Shown here in pieces: positions 1 through 6,455 of a DNA stretch of 17,420 bases. The stretch is from Desulfuromusa sp. Its GTDB lineage: Bacteria; Desulfobacterota; Desulfuromonadia; Desulfuromonadales; Geopsychrobacteraceae. The notes under the pieces are model-generated. The model saw only the letters and a program-made list of their open reading frames with translations, had not been told where the DNA came from and made no database searches. The position numbers were made by a program, and so were the translations under genes. Positions within the stretch are counted from its first letter, which is position 1; each line of letters starts with the position of its first letter. The stretch is from NCBI GenBank assembly GCA_029933365.1, contig JAOZOH010000058.1, positions 1 through 17,420 of the forward strand. Direction: 5' to 3'.

Positions 1-66
1 TACAGTGTGAGCAGCCAACTTTGTTTGGCTTGTAAAAAAATGGGTGAACTCCTGACTTAGTTGCGA

Positions 67-96
67 TTGACATCATGACTTTTTTCCTGCTATAGG
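67..96 (+). promoter_or_regulatory. Probable sigma70 promoter of hpt
   Basis: A perfect -35 hexamer TTGACA at 67-72 is followed after 18 bp by TATAGG at 91-96, which matches the -10 consensus at 4 of 6 positions. Transcription would start near position 103. That lies downstream of the possible TTG start at 97 and so supports translation from the ATG at 136. Called from sequence match and position only. Confidence 0.5.
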
Positions 97-135
97 TTGC
101 TGTCAAACTACAGTCACCCGGGAGTCACAAATATA

Positions 136-663
136 ATGTCAGAGCAAAATCGCAGGGTTCTTTTTTCTCGAGAAAGAATAGCTGTTGAAATTAAGCGTCT
201 TGGCCAAGAAATCAGCCAGGACTATCATGATCAAGAGATCATGTTGGTTGGAGTCTTGAAAGGCTCCTTTTTATTTATCGCCGATCTGATCAGGGAAATT
301 GAGATCCCATCGGTGATTGACTTTGTCCGGCTGGCAAGCTATGGCTCCGGCACTCGCTCATCTGGAATCATTGAATTCCGTAAAGAACTTGAAATGCCGA
401 TTCGTAATCGTCATGTGATCATCGTCGAAGATATTGTTGATAGCGGCTATACACTGGAATGTCTCTATAACAAATTATTATTACAGGAACCCCGCTCTTT
501 AAAAATTTGCACCTTGATTGACAAGAGAGCCCGCCGGGAAGTAGAGATTGAAGCAGACTATGTCGGCATCAGCATGGAGGATGGTTTTATTATCGGCTAT
601 GGTCTTGATCACGATGAAAAATACCGCAACCTTCCCGATATTTACCTGGTTGAAGATGACTGA
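136..663 (+). CDS. hpt: Hypoxanthine phosphoribosyltransferase
   Basis: Cytosolic purine salvage enzyme that joins hypoxanthine (often also guanine) to PRPP, giving IMP (GMP) and pyrophosphate. The product is 175 residues, the usual length for bacterial Hpt. The PRPP-binding loop is visible as VEDIVDSGYT around residues 97-106, with the acidic pair E98-D99. The N-terminal LVGVLKGSF segment and the C-terminal GYGLDHDEKYRNLPDI segment are also typical of the family. The frame could extend to a TTG at 97, but I chose the ATG at 136: it has GGGAG at 120-124 about 11 nt upstream, the protein then begins like other Hpt proteins, and the predicted transcript starts after position 97. The next gene lies 116 nt downstream on the same strand with its own good ribosome binding site, so the two may be co-transcribed. 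Confidence 0.93.
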   Translation: MSEQNRRVLFSRERIAVEIKRLGQEISQDYHDQEIMLVGVLKGSFLFIADLIREIEIPSVIDFVRLASYGSGTRSSGIIEFRKELEMPIRNRHVIIVEDIVDSGYTLECLYNKLLLQEPRSLKICTLIDKRARREVEIEADYVGISMEDGFIIGYGLDHDEKYRNLPDIYLVEDD

Positions 664-680
664 ACATTACGAACTCATAT

Positions 681-693
681 GGTAGAGTCTACC
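681..693. repeat. 13-bp perfect palindrome between hpt and the zinc-ribbon gene
   Basis: GGTAGA-G-TCTACC is a 6-bp inverted repeat around one central base. No T-tract follows it, so it is not an intrinsic terminator. It could be a small operator or chance; nothing nearby decides. Confidence 0.3.
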
Positions 694-779
694 GTCAAAA
701 ATATTTACCAACAGACCCAGACACACCACCAAAGAGATGGGTCACCTGCTGAATTAGCCCTGATAAAGGAGAACGCCTG

Positions 780-1802
780 ATGATCATTGTTTGTCCTGAG
801 TGTTCGACCAGATTCAACGTCAATTCCGACCGAATCCCTGAGGGGGGTGCAAAAGTACGTTGCGCTCGCTGCAAGCATGTTTTTCTAGCAGAGAAACCGC
901 TTGAGCAGGAAACACGGGCAATTGAAGAGGCGGAGAGTTTCAAAAAAGAACCAACTGCCGATGAGAACTTGAGCGTAACAACCCCAGAAGAGGCGGATTT
1001 CAGTTACGACAAATTCCAGGAACTCGATTCCGACACAACAAAAGAGGGGGATTTCACCTTCGAAGCTGAAGCTGCTGAAGAAGATTTCCTTTTCACGGGG
1101 GCTGCTGAAGAGCCTGTCAGTACCATTGAGAAAGTTCTTGCTACAGATAATGGTGTTGAAACTGGGTCTGTTCCTGCTGAAATCGCCCGTGAAGTTACCG
1201 CAACCGAAGCATCCCCGGCTGAACCAGAATTCCCAACACAACCGGTTCCGGAAAAGAAAAGTGGCGCGGTTGCCAGCATCATCAGAATTTTGTTGCTGTT
1301 GATTCTAGGAATTCTGATTATTGGCGGTGTGTTCGTCTATATGAATGGTACAGATCAGCTGAATCAAACAATACAACAATTTTTGGGACAGCAAAGTGAG
1401 CGGCCGGTGCAAACCGGCCAGATCACCCTTGGCGAGCTAAAAGGGGAGTTTATCCAAAATGAGCAATCCGGTGAGCTTTTCCTGATCAGAGGAGAAGCAC
1501 TTAACAATTTCACCGAAGCCCGTTCAGCAATACAGGTTAAGGGGGTTATTTTTGATCAAAATGGCAAGCCGCTACTACAAAAAACTGTTTTTTGTGGAAA
1601 TGCAATTGACGACCAGAAACTTCAATCCCTGCCATTTTCAGAGCTGGAGAAAATTATGGGAAATCAGTTTGGCAACGAACTGAGCAATATGAAAATTGAC
1701 AGTCAACAGTCCATTCCTTTTGATATTGTCTTCAAAGATCTGCCGAAAAACCTATCTGAATTCAGCGTCAAAGTCACATCTTCTCAGCCTGTCACCGAGT
1801 AA
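780..1802 (+). CDS. MJ0042-type zinc-ribbon, single-pass membrane protein with C-terminal DUF3426-like domain
   Basis: A 340-residue protein of unknown function in three parts. Residues 1-35 form a zinc ribbon: CPEC at 5-8 and CARC at 28-31, with the RIPEGGAKVRC context typical of the MJ0042 motif. Residues about 36-160 are a low-complexity, very acidic linker rich in E, A, T and P. A hydrophobic transmembrane segment follows at about 164-187, preceded by EKKSG. The remaining ~150 residues resemble the DUF3426 domain, a beta-rich extracytoplasmic domain. The zinc ribbon should therefore face the cytoplasm and the C-terminal domain the periplasm (inferred from the charges flanking the helix). 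The ATG at 780 has AAAGGAG 8 nt upstream. Proteins of this architecture are common in Deltaproteobacteria, but I know of no established role. Confidence 0.85.
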   Translation: MIIVCPECSTRFNVNSDRIPEGGAKVRCARCKHVFLAEKPLEQETRAIEEAESFKKEPTADENLSVTTPEEADFSYDKFQELDSDTTKEGDFTFEAEAAEEDFLFTGAAEEPVSTIEKVLATDNGVETGSVPAEIAREVTATEASPAEPEFPTQPVPEKKSGAVASIIRILLLLILGILIIGGVFVYMNGTDQLNQTIQQFLGQQSERPVQTGQITLGELKGEFIQNEQSGELFLIRGEALNNFTEARSAIQVKGVIFDQNGKPLLQKTVFCGNAIDDQKLQSLPFSELEKIMGNQFGNELSNMKIDSQQSIPFDIVFKDLPKNLSEFSVKVTSSQPVTE

Positions 1803-1945
1803 TCTTCCCACTTTTTCCCACAAAAAAAACAGCATAGCCATTCCTTCCAATGTACTTATCTCCTGGCCTCAATCGTACTTAATAAAAAAAGGCGGCAACC
1901 ATCCAAGATAGCTACCGCCTCAATTTTGTCGCAAATCAGTGCCGC
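1803..1945. other. Convergent intergenic region between the zinc-ribbon gene and the ferredoxin gene
   Basis: 143 nt between two convergent genes. It holds the hairpin at 1890-1920 (listed separately) and otherwise A/T-rich sequence. A reading frame at 1696-1911 runs from inside the upstream gene into this region, but it has no ribosome binding site and no recognisable product. Confidence 0.6.
1880..1920 (-). terminator. Intrinsic terminator of the ferredoxin gene, possibly bidirectional
   Basis: Inverted repeat AGGCGG (1890-1895) / CCGCCT (1915-1920), continuing inward through isolated mismatches to ATC/GAT around a CAA loop. Read on the minus strand, the stem is followed at once by TTTTTTTATT (1889-1880), a good U-tract, 26 nt after the ferredoxin stop codon. 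On the plus strand only CAATTTTG follows, so termination of the zinc-ribbon transcript here would be weaker. Confidence 0.8.
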
Positions 1946-2125
<180 letters not shown>

Positions 2126-2145
2126 CTAAAATATGTAAGATTTTT

Positions 2146-2162
2146 CACCCGACAACCGGGTG
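2146..2162 (-). promoter_or_regulatory. Hairpin at the 5' end of the ferredoxin leader
   Basis: CACCCG (2146-2151) and CGGGTG (2157-2162) form a perfect 6-bp stem around 5 bases, upstream of the ferredoxin ribosome binding site. If the candidate promoter at 2174-2202 is used, this stem would sit within a few bases of the mRNA 5' end, a position where hairpins often protect short, abundant messages. The function is inferred. Confidence 0.45.
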
Positions 2163-2173
2163 TGTTGGTCTGT

Positions 2174-2202
2174 CTTTTATCAGATATTCAATCCGCTGTC
2201 CA
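2174..2202 (-). promoter_or_regulatory. Candidate promoter of the ferredoxin gene
   Basis: On the minus strand TGGACA (2202-2197, 5 of 6 matches to the -35 consensus) is followed after 17 bp by TAAAAG (2179-2174, 4 of 6). Transcription would start near 2167, just before the leader hairpin. The overlapping GATAAA is an alternative -10. Support is moderate to weak. Confidence 0.35.
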
Positions 2203-2357
2203 GAGCAGAAAAATCCTTGCCAAAAAACCGTCATCTAAGCTAGCCTAGACTTCTACTTTGAGAATAATCTCTTGCCACAAAAGGGGTTATGCCACGCACT
2301 GATATATCAATCCAAATCAAATAGTAATATTACACACAGACATCAAGGAGATTCAAT
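2203..2357. other. Remainder of the divergent ferredoxin/ackA control region
   Basis: This stretch must hold the ackA promoter, but I could not find a convincing hexamer pair. TTGCCA at 2272-2277 has no -10 at proper spacing, and TAATAT at 2325-2330 lacks a -35. A near-palindrome CTAAGCTAGCCTAG (2235-2248, 12 of 14 positions symmetric) and GAGAATAATCTC (2260-2271, arms GAGA/TCTC) are candidate protein-binding sites. Confidence 0.35.
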
Positions 2358-3623
2358 ATGGACATTTTAGCACTAAATTGTGGTAGTTCTTCGGTAAAAT
2401 ATCAGCTTTTTGATTGGAGCAAAAATGAAGTTATTGCAAGGGGGATGGTTGAACGTGTCACCATTGGTGATTCTTATATCATCCATGAAGTTCCTGGGCG
2501 CGATACCTACCGAGAAGAATATGAGTGTCCCGACCATAAATCCGCGGTGCATCTCATTGTCAAAATTCTCACAGATAAAACCTATGGGGTTGCTGAAGAC
2601 ATGAGCCAGATTGCCGCAGTTGGCCATAGAGTTGTTCATGGGGGCGAAAAATTTACCTGTTCTACCTTGATTGACGACACAGTTCTGGATGGCATAAAAG
2701 AGGTTCAACATCTGGCCCCACTACATAACCCGCCCAATATTGCAGGGATTGAGGCAGCTCAAGCCAATCTTCCTGATGTTCCACATATTGCTATTTTCGA
2801 TACAGCATTTCATCAATCCATGCCAGAATATGCATACACCTACCCGGTACCTCAGGACTGGTATAAAAAACATGGGGTACGGCGTTATGGTTTTCACGGC
2901 ACCAGCCACCTTTATGTTTCTAAACGTGCCGCAGTTCTTCTGGAAAAAGAGCCTAAAGACTGTAATCTTATTACCATGCATATTGGCAATGGTGTCTCCC
3001 ACTGTGCCATTAAAAATGGCATTTCGGTTGACACCTCAATGGGCCTGACCCCTTTAGAGGGTGCTGTCATGGGAACCCGCAGTGGCGATATTGACCCGGC
3101 GATTCCTGCATTCATTATGGAACGTGAGAATCTTTCACCCAAAGAGATTGACAGTATTCTGAATAAAAAATCAGGAATTCTGGGTATTACTGGTGAGTTT
3201 ACAGACCGCAGAGATGTTATTGAAGCTGCTGATGCAGGCAATGAACGCTGCAAGCTGGCACTGGAAATTGAAGGATACCGGCTGAAGAAGTATATTGGTT
3301 CCTACTGCGCAATCCTGGGCCGATTGGACGCTGTCGTCTTTACCGCTGGAGTTGGGGAGATGGGTTGGCTGATCCGTGAAAAAACGCTGGAAAATCTGGA
3401 GCATATCGGCATCAAGCTCGATAAAGAAAAAAACCGCAAGACGATGACCCGCAAAGCGGAAACAACCATCACCACGCCCGATTCCCCGATCAAAGTTTTT
3501 GTTATCCCAACGGATGAGGAATTGGTATTTACTGAAGACGTCGTTGCTATTCTGGAAGAGACCTATACTGATCACATGAATTTCAAATATTCTTTTTCTG
3601 AAAACACATTCCAACGCAAATAG
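2358..3623 (+). CDS. ackA: Acetate kinase
   Basis: Catalyses ATP + acetate = ADP + acetyl phosphate. It serves acetate activation or ATP formation from acetyl phosphate in the cytosol. Conserved residues fall at the numbering of characterised acetate kinases: N7 (NCGSSSVKY), R91 (GHRVVHGG), H180 (YGFHGTSH), R241 (MGTRSGDIDP) and a late E387 (TDEEL). The kinase signature HIGNGVSH is present. The protein is 421 residues, about 20 longer than the usual ~400; the excess is a C-terminal tail after the last conserved helix. AAGGAG at 2345-2350 lies 7 nt before the ATG. The gene is monocistronic here: a ferredoxin diverges upstream, a radical SAM gene converges downstream, and phosphotransacetylase (pta), often adjacent, is not in the window. 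Confidence 0.96.
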   Translation: MDILALNCGSSSVKYQLFDWSKNEVIARGMVERVTIGDSYIIHEVPGRDTYREEYECPDHKSAVHLIVKILTDKTYGVAEDMSQIAAVGHRVVHGGEKFTCSTLIDDTVLDGIKEVQHLAPLHNPPNIAGIEAAQANLPDVPHIAIFDTAFHQSMPEYAYTYPVPQDWYKKHGVRRYGFHGTSHLYVSKRAAVLLEKEPKDCNLITMHIGNGVSHCAIKNGISVDTSMGLTPLEGAVMGTRSGDIDPAIPAFIMERENLSPKEIDSILNKKSGILGITGEFTDRRDVIEAADAGNERCKLALEIEGYRLKKYIGSYCAILGRLDAVVFTAGVGEMGWLIREKTLENLEHIGIKLDKEKNRKTMTRKAETTITTPDSPIKVFVIPTDEELVFTEDVVAILEETYTDHMNFKYSFSENTFQRK

Positions 3624-3644
3624 CAGCGACCCCTGGTGAAAAGA

Positions 3645-3683
3645 TCTGATGGCTAAGCAAAAAGTTTTTGCTTAGCCATCAGA
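3645..3683. terminator. Large perfect palindrome between ackA and the radical SAM gene, probable shared terminator
   Basis: A 19-base arm (3645-3663) is repeated exactly inverted at 3665-3683 around a single G, with AAAAAGTTTTT at the centre. The stem core is GATGGCTAAGC / GCTTAGCCATC. No U-tract follows on the plus strand (AATAGG); on the minus strand the stem is followed by TCTTTTC, a weak tract. The radical SAM stop codon (3679-3681) lies inside the right arm. The most likely role is a transcript end or barrier for both convergent genes. Confidence 0.6.
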
Positions 3684-4566
3684 AATAGGCCTCTCCATAA
3701 TCAGGAACCTGATTAAACCAGTCCAAATCGCGACGGGCTTCTCCCAAAGCAGCTTCTGTCTGAGCAATAATTCTTTCCCGATCTTTTGGATAACTTCCCG
3801 CTAGATGCAAAATATTTGAGACATGATTTGAACGCAAAATTGTTTTTCGCGGCTGTAGCTGTTTCACAATCATCAGCGCTTCTGTAATGATTTCACCATT
3901 TGTCAACGGCTCTATCAGCTCAAAATAAGAGTCATTATGACGCCGAAACATGGTCAAAAGAGAGAAATATTCCGGTGAGAGCTGATTGATCCACCCAGCC
4001 GTCTCGGCAGCATGCTCAGAACTGCGTTCCCGACCAGACAACCCAAGAATGGCGGTGATCGATAGTTTTATTCCTGCATTCTGCGCCTTGCGGCAAAGTT
4101 CCAGCATCTGCTCCGGGCTGTAACCTTTATTTGTCAACTCCAACGTCGGTGCATCCCCACTTTCGAGACCAAAGTAAAGTATTCGCAGTTTCCTCAATTT
4201 AAGTTGCTGCAATTCCTCAACACTCTTGGTTGTCAAACTTTTTGGAGAAGCGTAGATTCCAACACGGGTCAGATTTGAAAATTTCTCATTCAGAAGATCG
4301 AGAATTTCACTCAGTTCCGGCTGTGGATAGACCAGAGCATCACCGTCGGCAAGAAAAATCCGTTGATAATGGTGACGGTGCCCCTCTGGAATAGCTTCAA
4401 TCTCAGCAGCAATATCTGCCACACTACGCACCCGAAACTGTTTCATTTTATACATGCCACAAAATTTACATTGGTTCTGACTGCAACCGATAGTGATTTG
4501 CAGAATTAATGATCGCGCCTCAGATGGGGGACGAAATACTGGTTCCTCATAGTTAAAATAATACAT
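3679..4566 (-). CDS. Radical SAM protein of unknown substrate
   Basis: A 295-residue predicted radical SAM enzyme. The cluster cysteines are C28, C33 and C36 in GCSQNQCKFCGMYK, that is CX4CX2C rather than the canonical CX3CX2C; from memory this GCSxNxCxFCxMYK form is shared by a group of COG1032-like proteins. Later segments fit a radical SAM barrel: FLADGDALVYP, in the place of the usual GGE region, and YFGLESGDAP. There is no visible B12-binding, SPASM or TRAM domain, so this is a minimal core protein. The frame could start at GTG 4569, but that is only 2 nt from AAGGAG (4577-4572); ATG 4566 is 5 nt away and preferred. The gene is divergent from the FAH-fold gene and convergent with ackA. 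I cannot assign a reaction. Confidence 0.85.
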   Translation of the reverse strand: MYYFNYEEPVFRPPSEARSLILQITIGCSQNQCKFCGMYKMKQFRVRSVADIAAEIEAIPEGHRHHYQRIFLADGDALVYPQPELSEILDLLNEKFSNLTRVGIYASPKSLTTKSVEELQQLKLRKLRILYFGLESGDAPTLELTNKGYSPEQMLELCRKAQNAGIKLSITAILGLSGRERSSEHAAETAGWINQLSPEYFSLLTMFRRHNDSYFELIEPLTNGEIITEALMIVKQLQPRKTILRSNHVSNILHLAGSYPKDRERIIAQTEAALGEARRDLDWFNQVPDYGEAYF

Positions 4567-4605
4567 CACAGCTCCTTATCATACATTCCTTTACGAGGCA
4601 GTTCA

Positions 4606-4633
4606 CTCATATTAACACAGCAAAAAATGCCAA
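4606..4633 (-). promoter_or_regulatory. Candidate promoter of the radical SAM gene
   Basis: On the minus strand TTGGCA (4633-4628, 5 of 6) is followed after 16 bp by TATGAG (4611-4606, 4 of 6), giving a start near 4599 and a leader of about 35 nt. The short spacer and imperfect -10 keep confidence low. Confidence 0.35.
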
Positions 4634-4650
4634 ACCAGCAATGACAGACC

Positions 4651-4680
4651 TTGCGTTTAACCACTAAAACCCGCTATCTT
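4651..4680 (+). promoter_or_regulatory. Candidate promoter of the FAH-fold / DUF2520 operon
   Basis: TTGCGT (4651-4656), 18 bp, then TATCTT (4675-4680). The matches are modest. If real, transcription starts near 4687, which rules out the in-frame TTG at 4651 as a start and agrees with initiation at ATG 4741. Confidence 0.3.
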
Positions 4681-4740
4681 TCTGATCTGGATGCTGCCAG
4701 AGATAAACATTCATACCAGAATATTCCTAGGGAGGAAGAA

Positions 4741-5397
4741 ATGCATCAAGTTCGAATAAAAGATACCAGGGAAACCTACACTGTTGGCAAGATTATCTGC
4801 CTGGGTCAAAATTATCTGGATCATATCCGCGAACTGGGCAGCAAAATACCTGATCGTGCTGTCATTTTCTGTAAACCATCCAGCAGCCTGTTGCCCAATG
4901 GTGGCGTTGTTGAAATCCCTCAATATTCTAACGATTGCCATCACGAACTGGAATTAGCCTTGCTGGTGGGAAAAACCGGTAAGCATATCCAGGAGGAAGA
5001 CGCCCTATCATACTTAGCGGGGTACGGGGTGGCTCTTGATTTGACTCTGCGAGACATCCAGAGCGAGCAGAAGAGCAGAGGCCTGCCGTGGGAAATTGCT
5101 AAAGGCTTTGATACCTCCTGCCCTATATCTGACTTCACTCCAGCGGGAAAAATCTCCGATCCCAACAACCTACAGCTCAAGCTGAAAGTTAATGGTGAAA
5201 TTCGCCAGCAAGGGAATACCAATCAGATGATGCGCTCTGTAGAGAAAATTATCGCTGAGATTTCAAACTTTTACACCCTGGAGACAGGTGATATGATCCT
5301 GACAGGGACTCCAGCTGGAGTCAGTAGAATCGGAACAGGGGATCAGCTAGAGGGATCAATAGAACAGGTTGGATCATTACTGGTTTCAGTAGCGTGA
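4741..5397 (+). CDS. Fumarylacetoacetate hydrolase-fold protein, FAHD1-like (acylpyruvase / oxaloacetate decarboxylase type)
   Basis: A 218-residue cytosolic metal-dependent enzyme. The metal ligands are visible as E69 and E71 in HHELELALL and D100 in VALDLTLRD. H28 and E31 in NYLDHIRELG match the catalytic His-Glu pair of FAHD1, and the lysine in WEIAKGFD is conserved. The C-terminal GDMILTGTPAGV motif is typical of the family. Length and motifs fit the FAHD1/YcgM branch, whose characterised members hydrolyse acylpyruvates or decarboxylate oxaloacetate; the substrate here is not shown by sequence. The frame extends upstream to a TTG at 4651, but GGAGG at 4731-4735, 5 nt before ATG 4741, and the family N-terminus fix the start there. 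The stop codon overlaps the next gene's GTG, so the two products are probably co-produced. Confidence 0.88.
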   Translation: MHQVRIKDTRETYTVGKIICLGQNYLDHIRELGSKIPDRAVIFCKPSSSLLPNGGVVEIPQYSNDCHHELELALLVGKTGKHIQEEDALSYLAGYGVALDLTLRDIQSEQKSRGLPWEIAKGFDTSCPISDFTPAGKISDPNNLQLKLKVNGEIRQQGNTNQMMRSVEKIIAEISNFYTLETGDMILTGTPAGVSRIGTGDQLEGSIEQVGSLLVSVA

Positions 5398-6326
5398 AAC
5401 AAAGTATTGCCCTCATTGGTCCGGGTCGCGTTGGTTGCGCTGTAAGCAAGCGCTTATACGAAGCAGGGTATCCGCTGACTGCAATTATCAGCCGCAAGCG
5501 AAAAAAGGCTGTTAATGCCTGTACCTTTATCGGCTGTTCAACGACCCTGGCCTCCGAGCAACTTACAGATAGCGCCACTGCACAAATAATTTTACTTGCA
5601 GTTCCAGACGACCAGATCCAGAGTTTAGCGCTGAAGATTCAGGCAACAACGATTTTTTCTAAATCGACAACCATGATCCATTTCAGCGGTCTACACCCAG
5701 CTGAAATCATGCGCCATAATTCTTCATCGGCATCACTGCTATCCCTTCATCCACTTCTCCCCTTTGCCGACCGCCAAAGGGCATTCATCAATTTGCTGCA
5801 ATGCCCTTGTGCTCTGGAAGGTGACACCCCACAAACATTGGCACTGGGACAAGAGTTGGTCAATGCCATTGGCGGAGAGTTTTTTACCCTTGATAGCGAC
5901 AAAAAACCGCTCTATCACGCAGCCGCTTGTATCGCATCCAATTATCTTGTCACTTTACTCGCCTCTGCCCGCGACCTGCTGGTGAGCTGCGGAATCGAGT
6001 CAGAACAAACAATTCCATTGTTGCTCCCTTTAGTCCACGCATCATTGGAAAACGTGAAGGATCGCGGTCCTGAACAGGGATTAACTGGGCCCATTGTCCG
6101 TGGCGATATTGGAACCGTTACAAAACATATTCAAGCACTGGAAAACGCTGCTCCAGAGCTGCTACAACTCTATCTGCAAACAGGAATATTAACGACCTTA
6201 ATCGGCGAAGGATCAGGCCGATTAGAGCTAGAAAAAGGCGCTGCGATCCGTCATCTTTTTTCTGCAAAAATTAAAGATCTGGCTAAGACACAAGATGCAA
6301 CACATTTAAGTGAAAAAAATAATTAA
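5394..6326 (+). CDS. Rossmann-fold / DUF2520 protein, putative NAD(P)-dependent reductase
   Basis: A 310-residue protein starting with GTG inside GTGA, whose TGA ends the FAH-fold gene. This indicates translational coupling; I see no strong separate ribosome binding site. Residues 1-120 form a Rossmann domain with the dinucleotide loop IGPGRVG near residues 8-14 and the strand ILLAVPDDQI. The C-terminal half is DUF2520, recognisable by LYHAAACIASNYL and LTGPIVRGDIGTV, and resembles the helical domain of 6-phosphogluconate and ketopantoate reductases. From memory, the alternative ketopantoate reductase PanG of Francisella belongs to this architecture, so ketopantoate or another 2-oxo acid is a plausible substrate. 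No pan genes are nearby and the reaction remains unassigned. Confidence 0.85.
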   Translation: MKQSIALIGPGRVGCAVSKRLYEAGYPLTAIISRKRKKAVNACTFIGCSTTLASEQLTDSATAQIILLAVPDDQIQSLALKIQATTIFSKSTTMIHFSGLHPAEIMRHNSSSASLLSLHPLLPFADRQRAFINLLQCPCALEGDTPQTLALGQELVNAIGGEFFTLDSDKKPLYHAAACIASNYLVTLLASARDLLVSCGIESEQTIPLLLPLVHASLENVKDRGPEQGLTGPIVRGDIGTVTKHIQALENAAPELLQLYLQTGILTTLIGEGSGRLELEKGAAIRHLFSAKIKDLAKTQDATHLSEKNN

Positions 6327-6455
6327 AATTATTTGTTTTGAGTTGTATTTAGAGTAAACTCACTAACTCTAGCAGAGAAACTTTAACAGATTCTAATACT
6401 GTGTTTTTTTGCTCTGTATCTCAATGAAGAGTCAAGAGAAAGGATAGCGATAGAT
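6327..6455 (+). other. Intergenic region before the HDOD kinase gene, with GAGT/ACTC repeats
   Basis: 129 nt, A/T-rich. It contains TAGAGT (6350-6355) / ACTCTA (6366-6371), a perfect 6-bp inverted repeat with a 10-base loop, and an overlapping GAGT-AA-ACTC (6352-6361). No U-tract follows, so it is not a standard terminator. I could not find a convincing sigma70 or sigma54 promoter. AAAGGA, ending about 10 nt before the kinase ATG, serves as its ribosome binding site. Confidence 0.35.

Noticed and set aside
97..135. TTG-initiated N-terminal extension of Hpt
   Set aside because: It has no usable ribosome binding site, lies before the start site expected from the promoter at 67-96, and is not part of the Hpt family N-terminus.
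2160..2260. Sigma54 promoter upstream of the ferredoxin (TTGGCAAGG...CTGC)
   Set aside because: The GG to GC spacing is 13 or 8 bases instead of the required 10.
3171..3614. 147-residue open frame antisense to ackA
   Set aside because: It lies wholly across the conserved acetate kinase gene and shows no recognisable motif.
4606..4640. Sigma54 promoter upstream of the radical SAM gene (TTGGCATTTTTTGC)
   Set aside because: The spacing between GG and GC is 8 bases, not 10; a sigma70-like reading fits better.
4651..4740. TTG-initiated 30-residue extension of the FAH-fold protein
   Set aside because: A GGAGG 5 nt before ATG 4741, and family alignment, place the start there; a candidate promoter also lies inside the extension.
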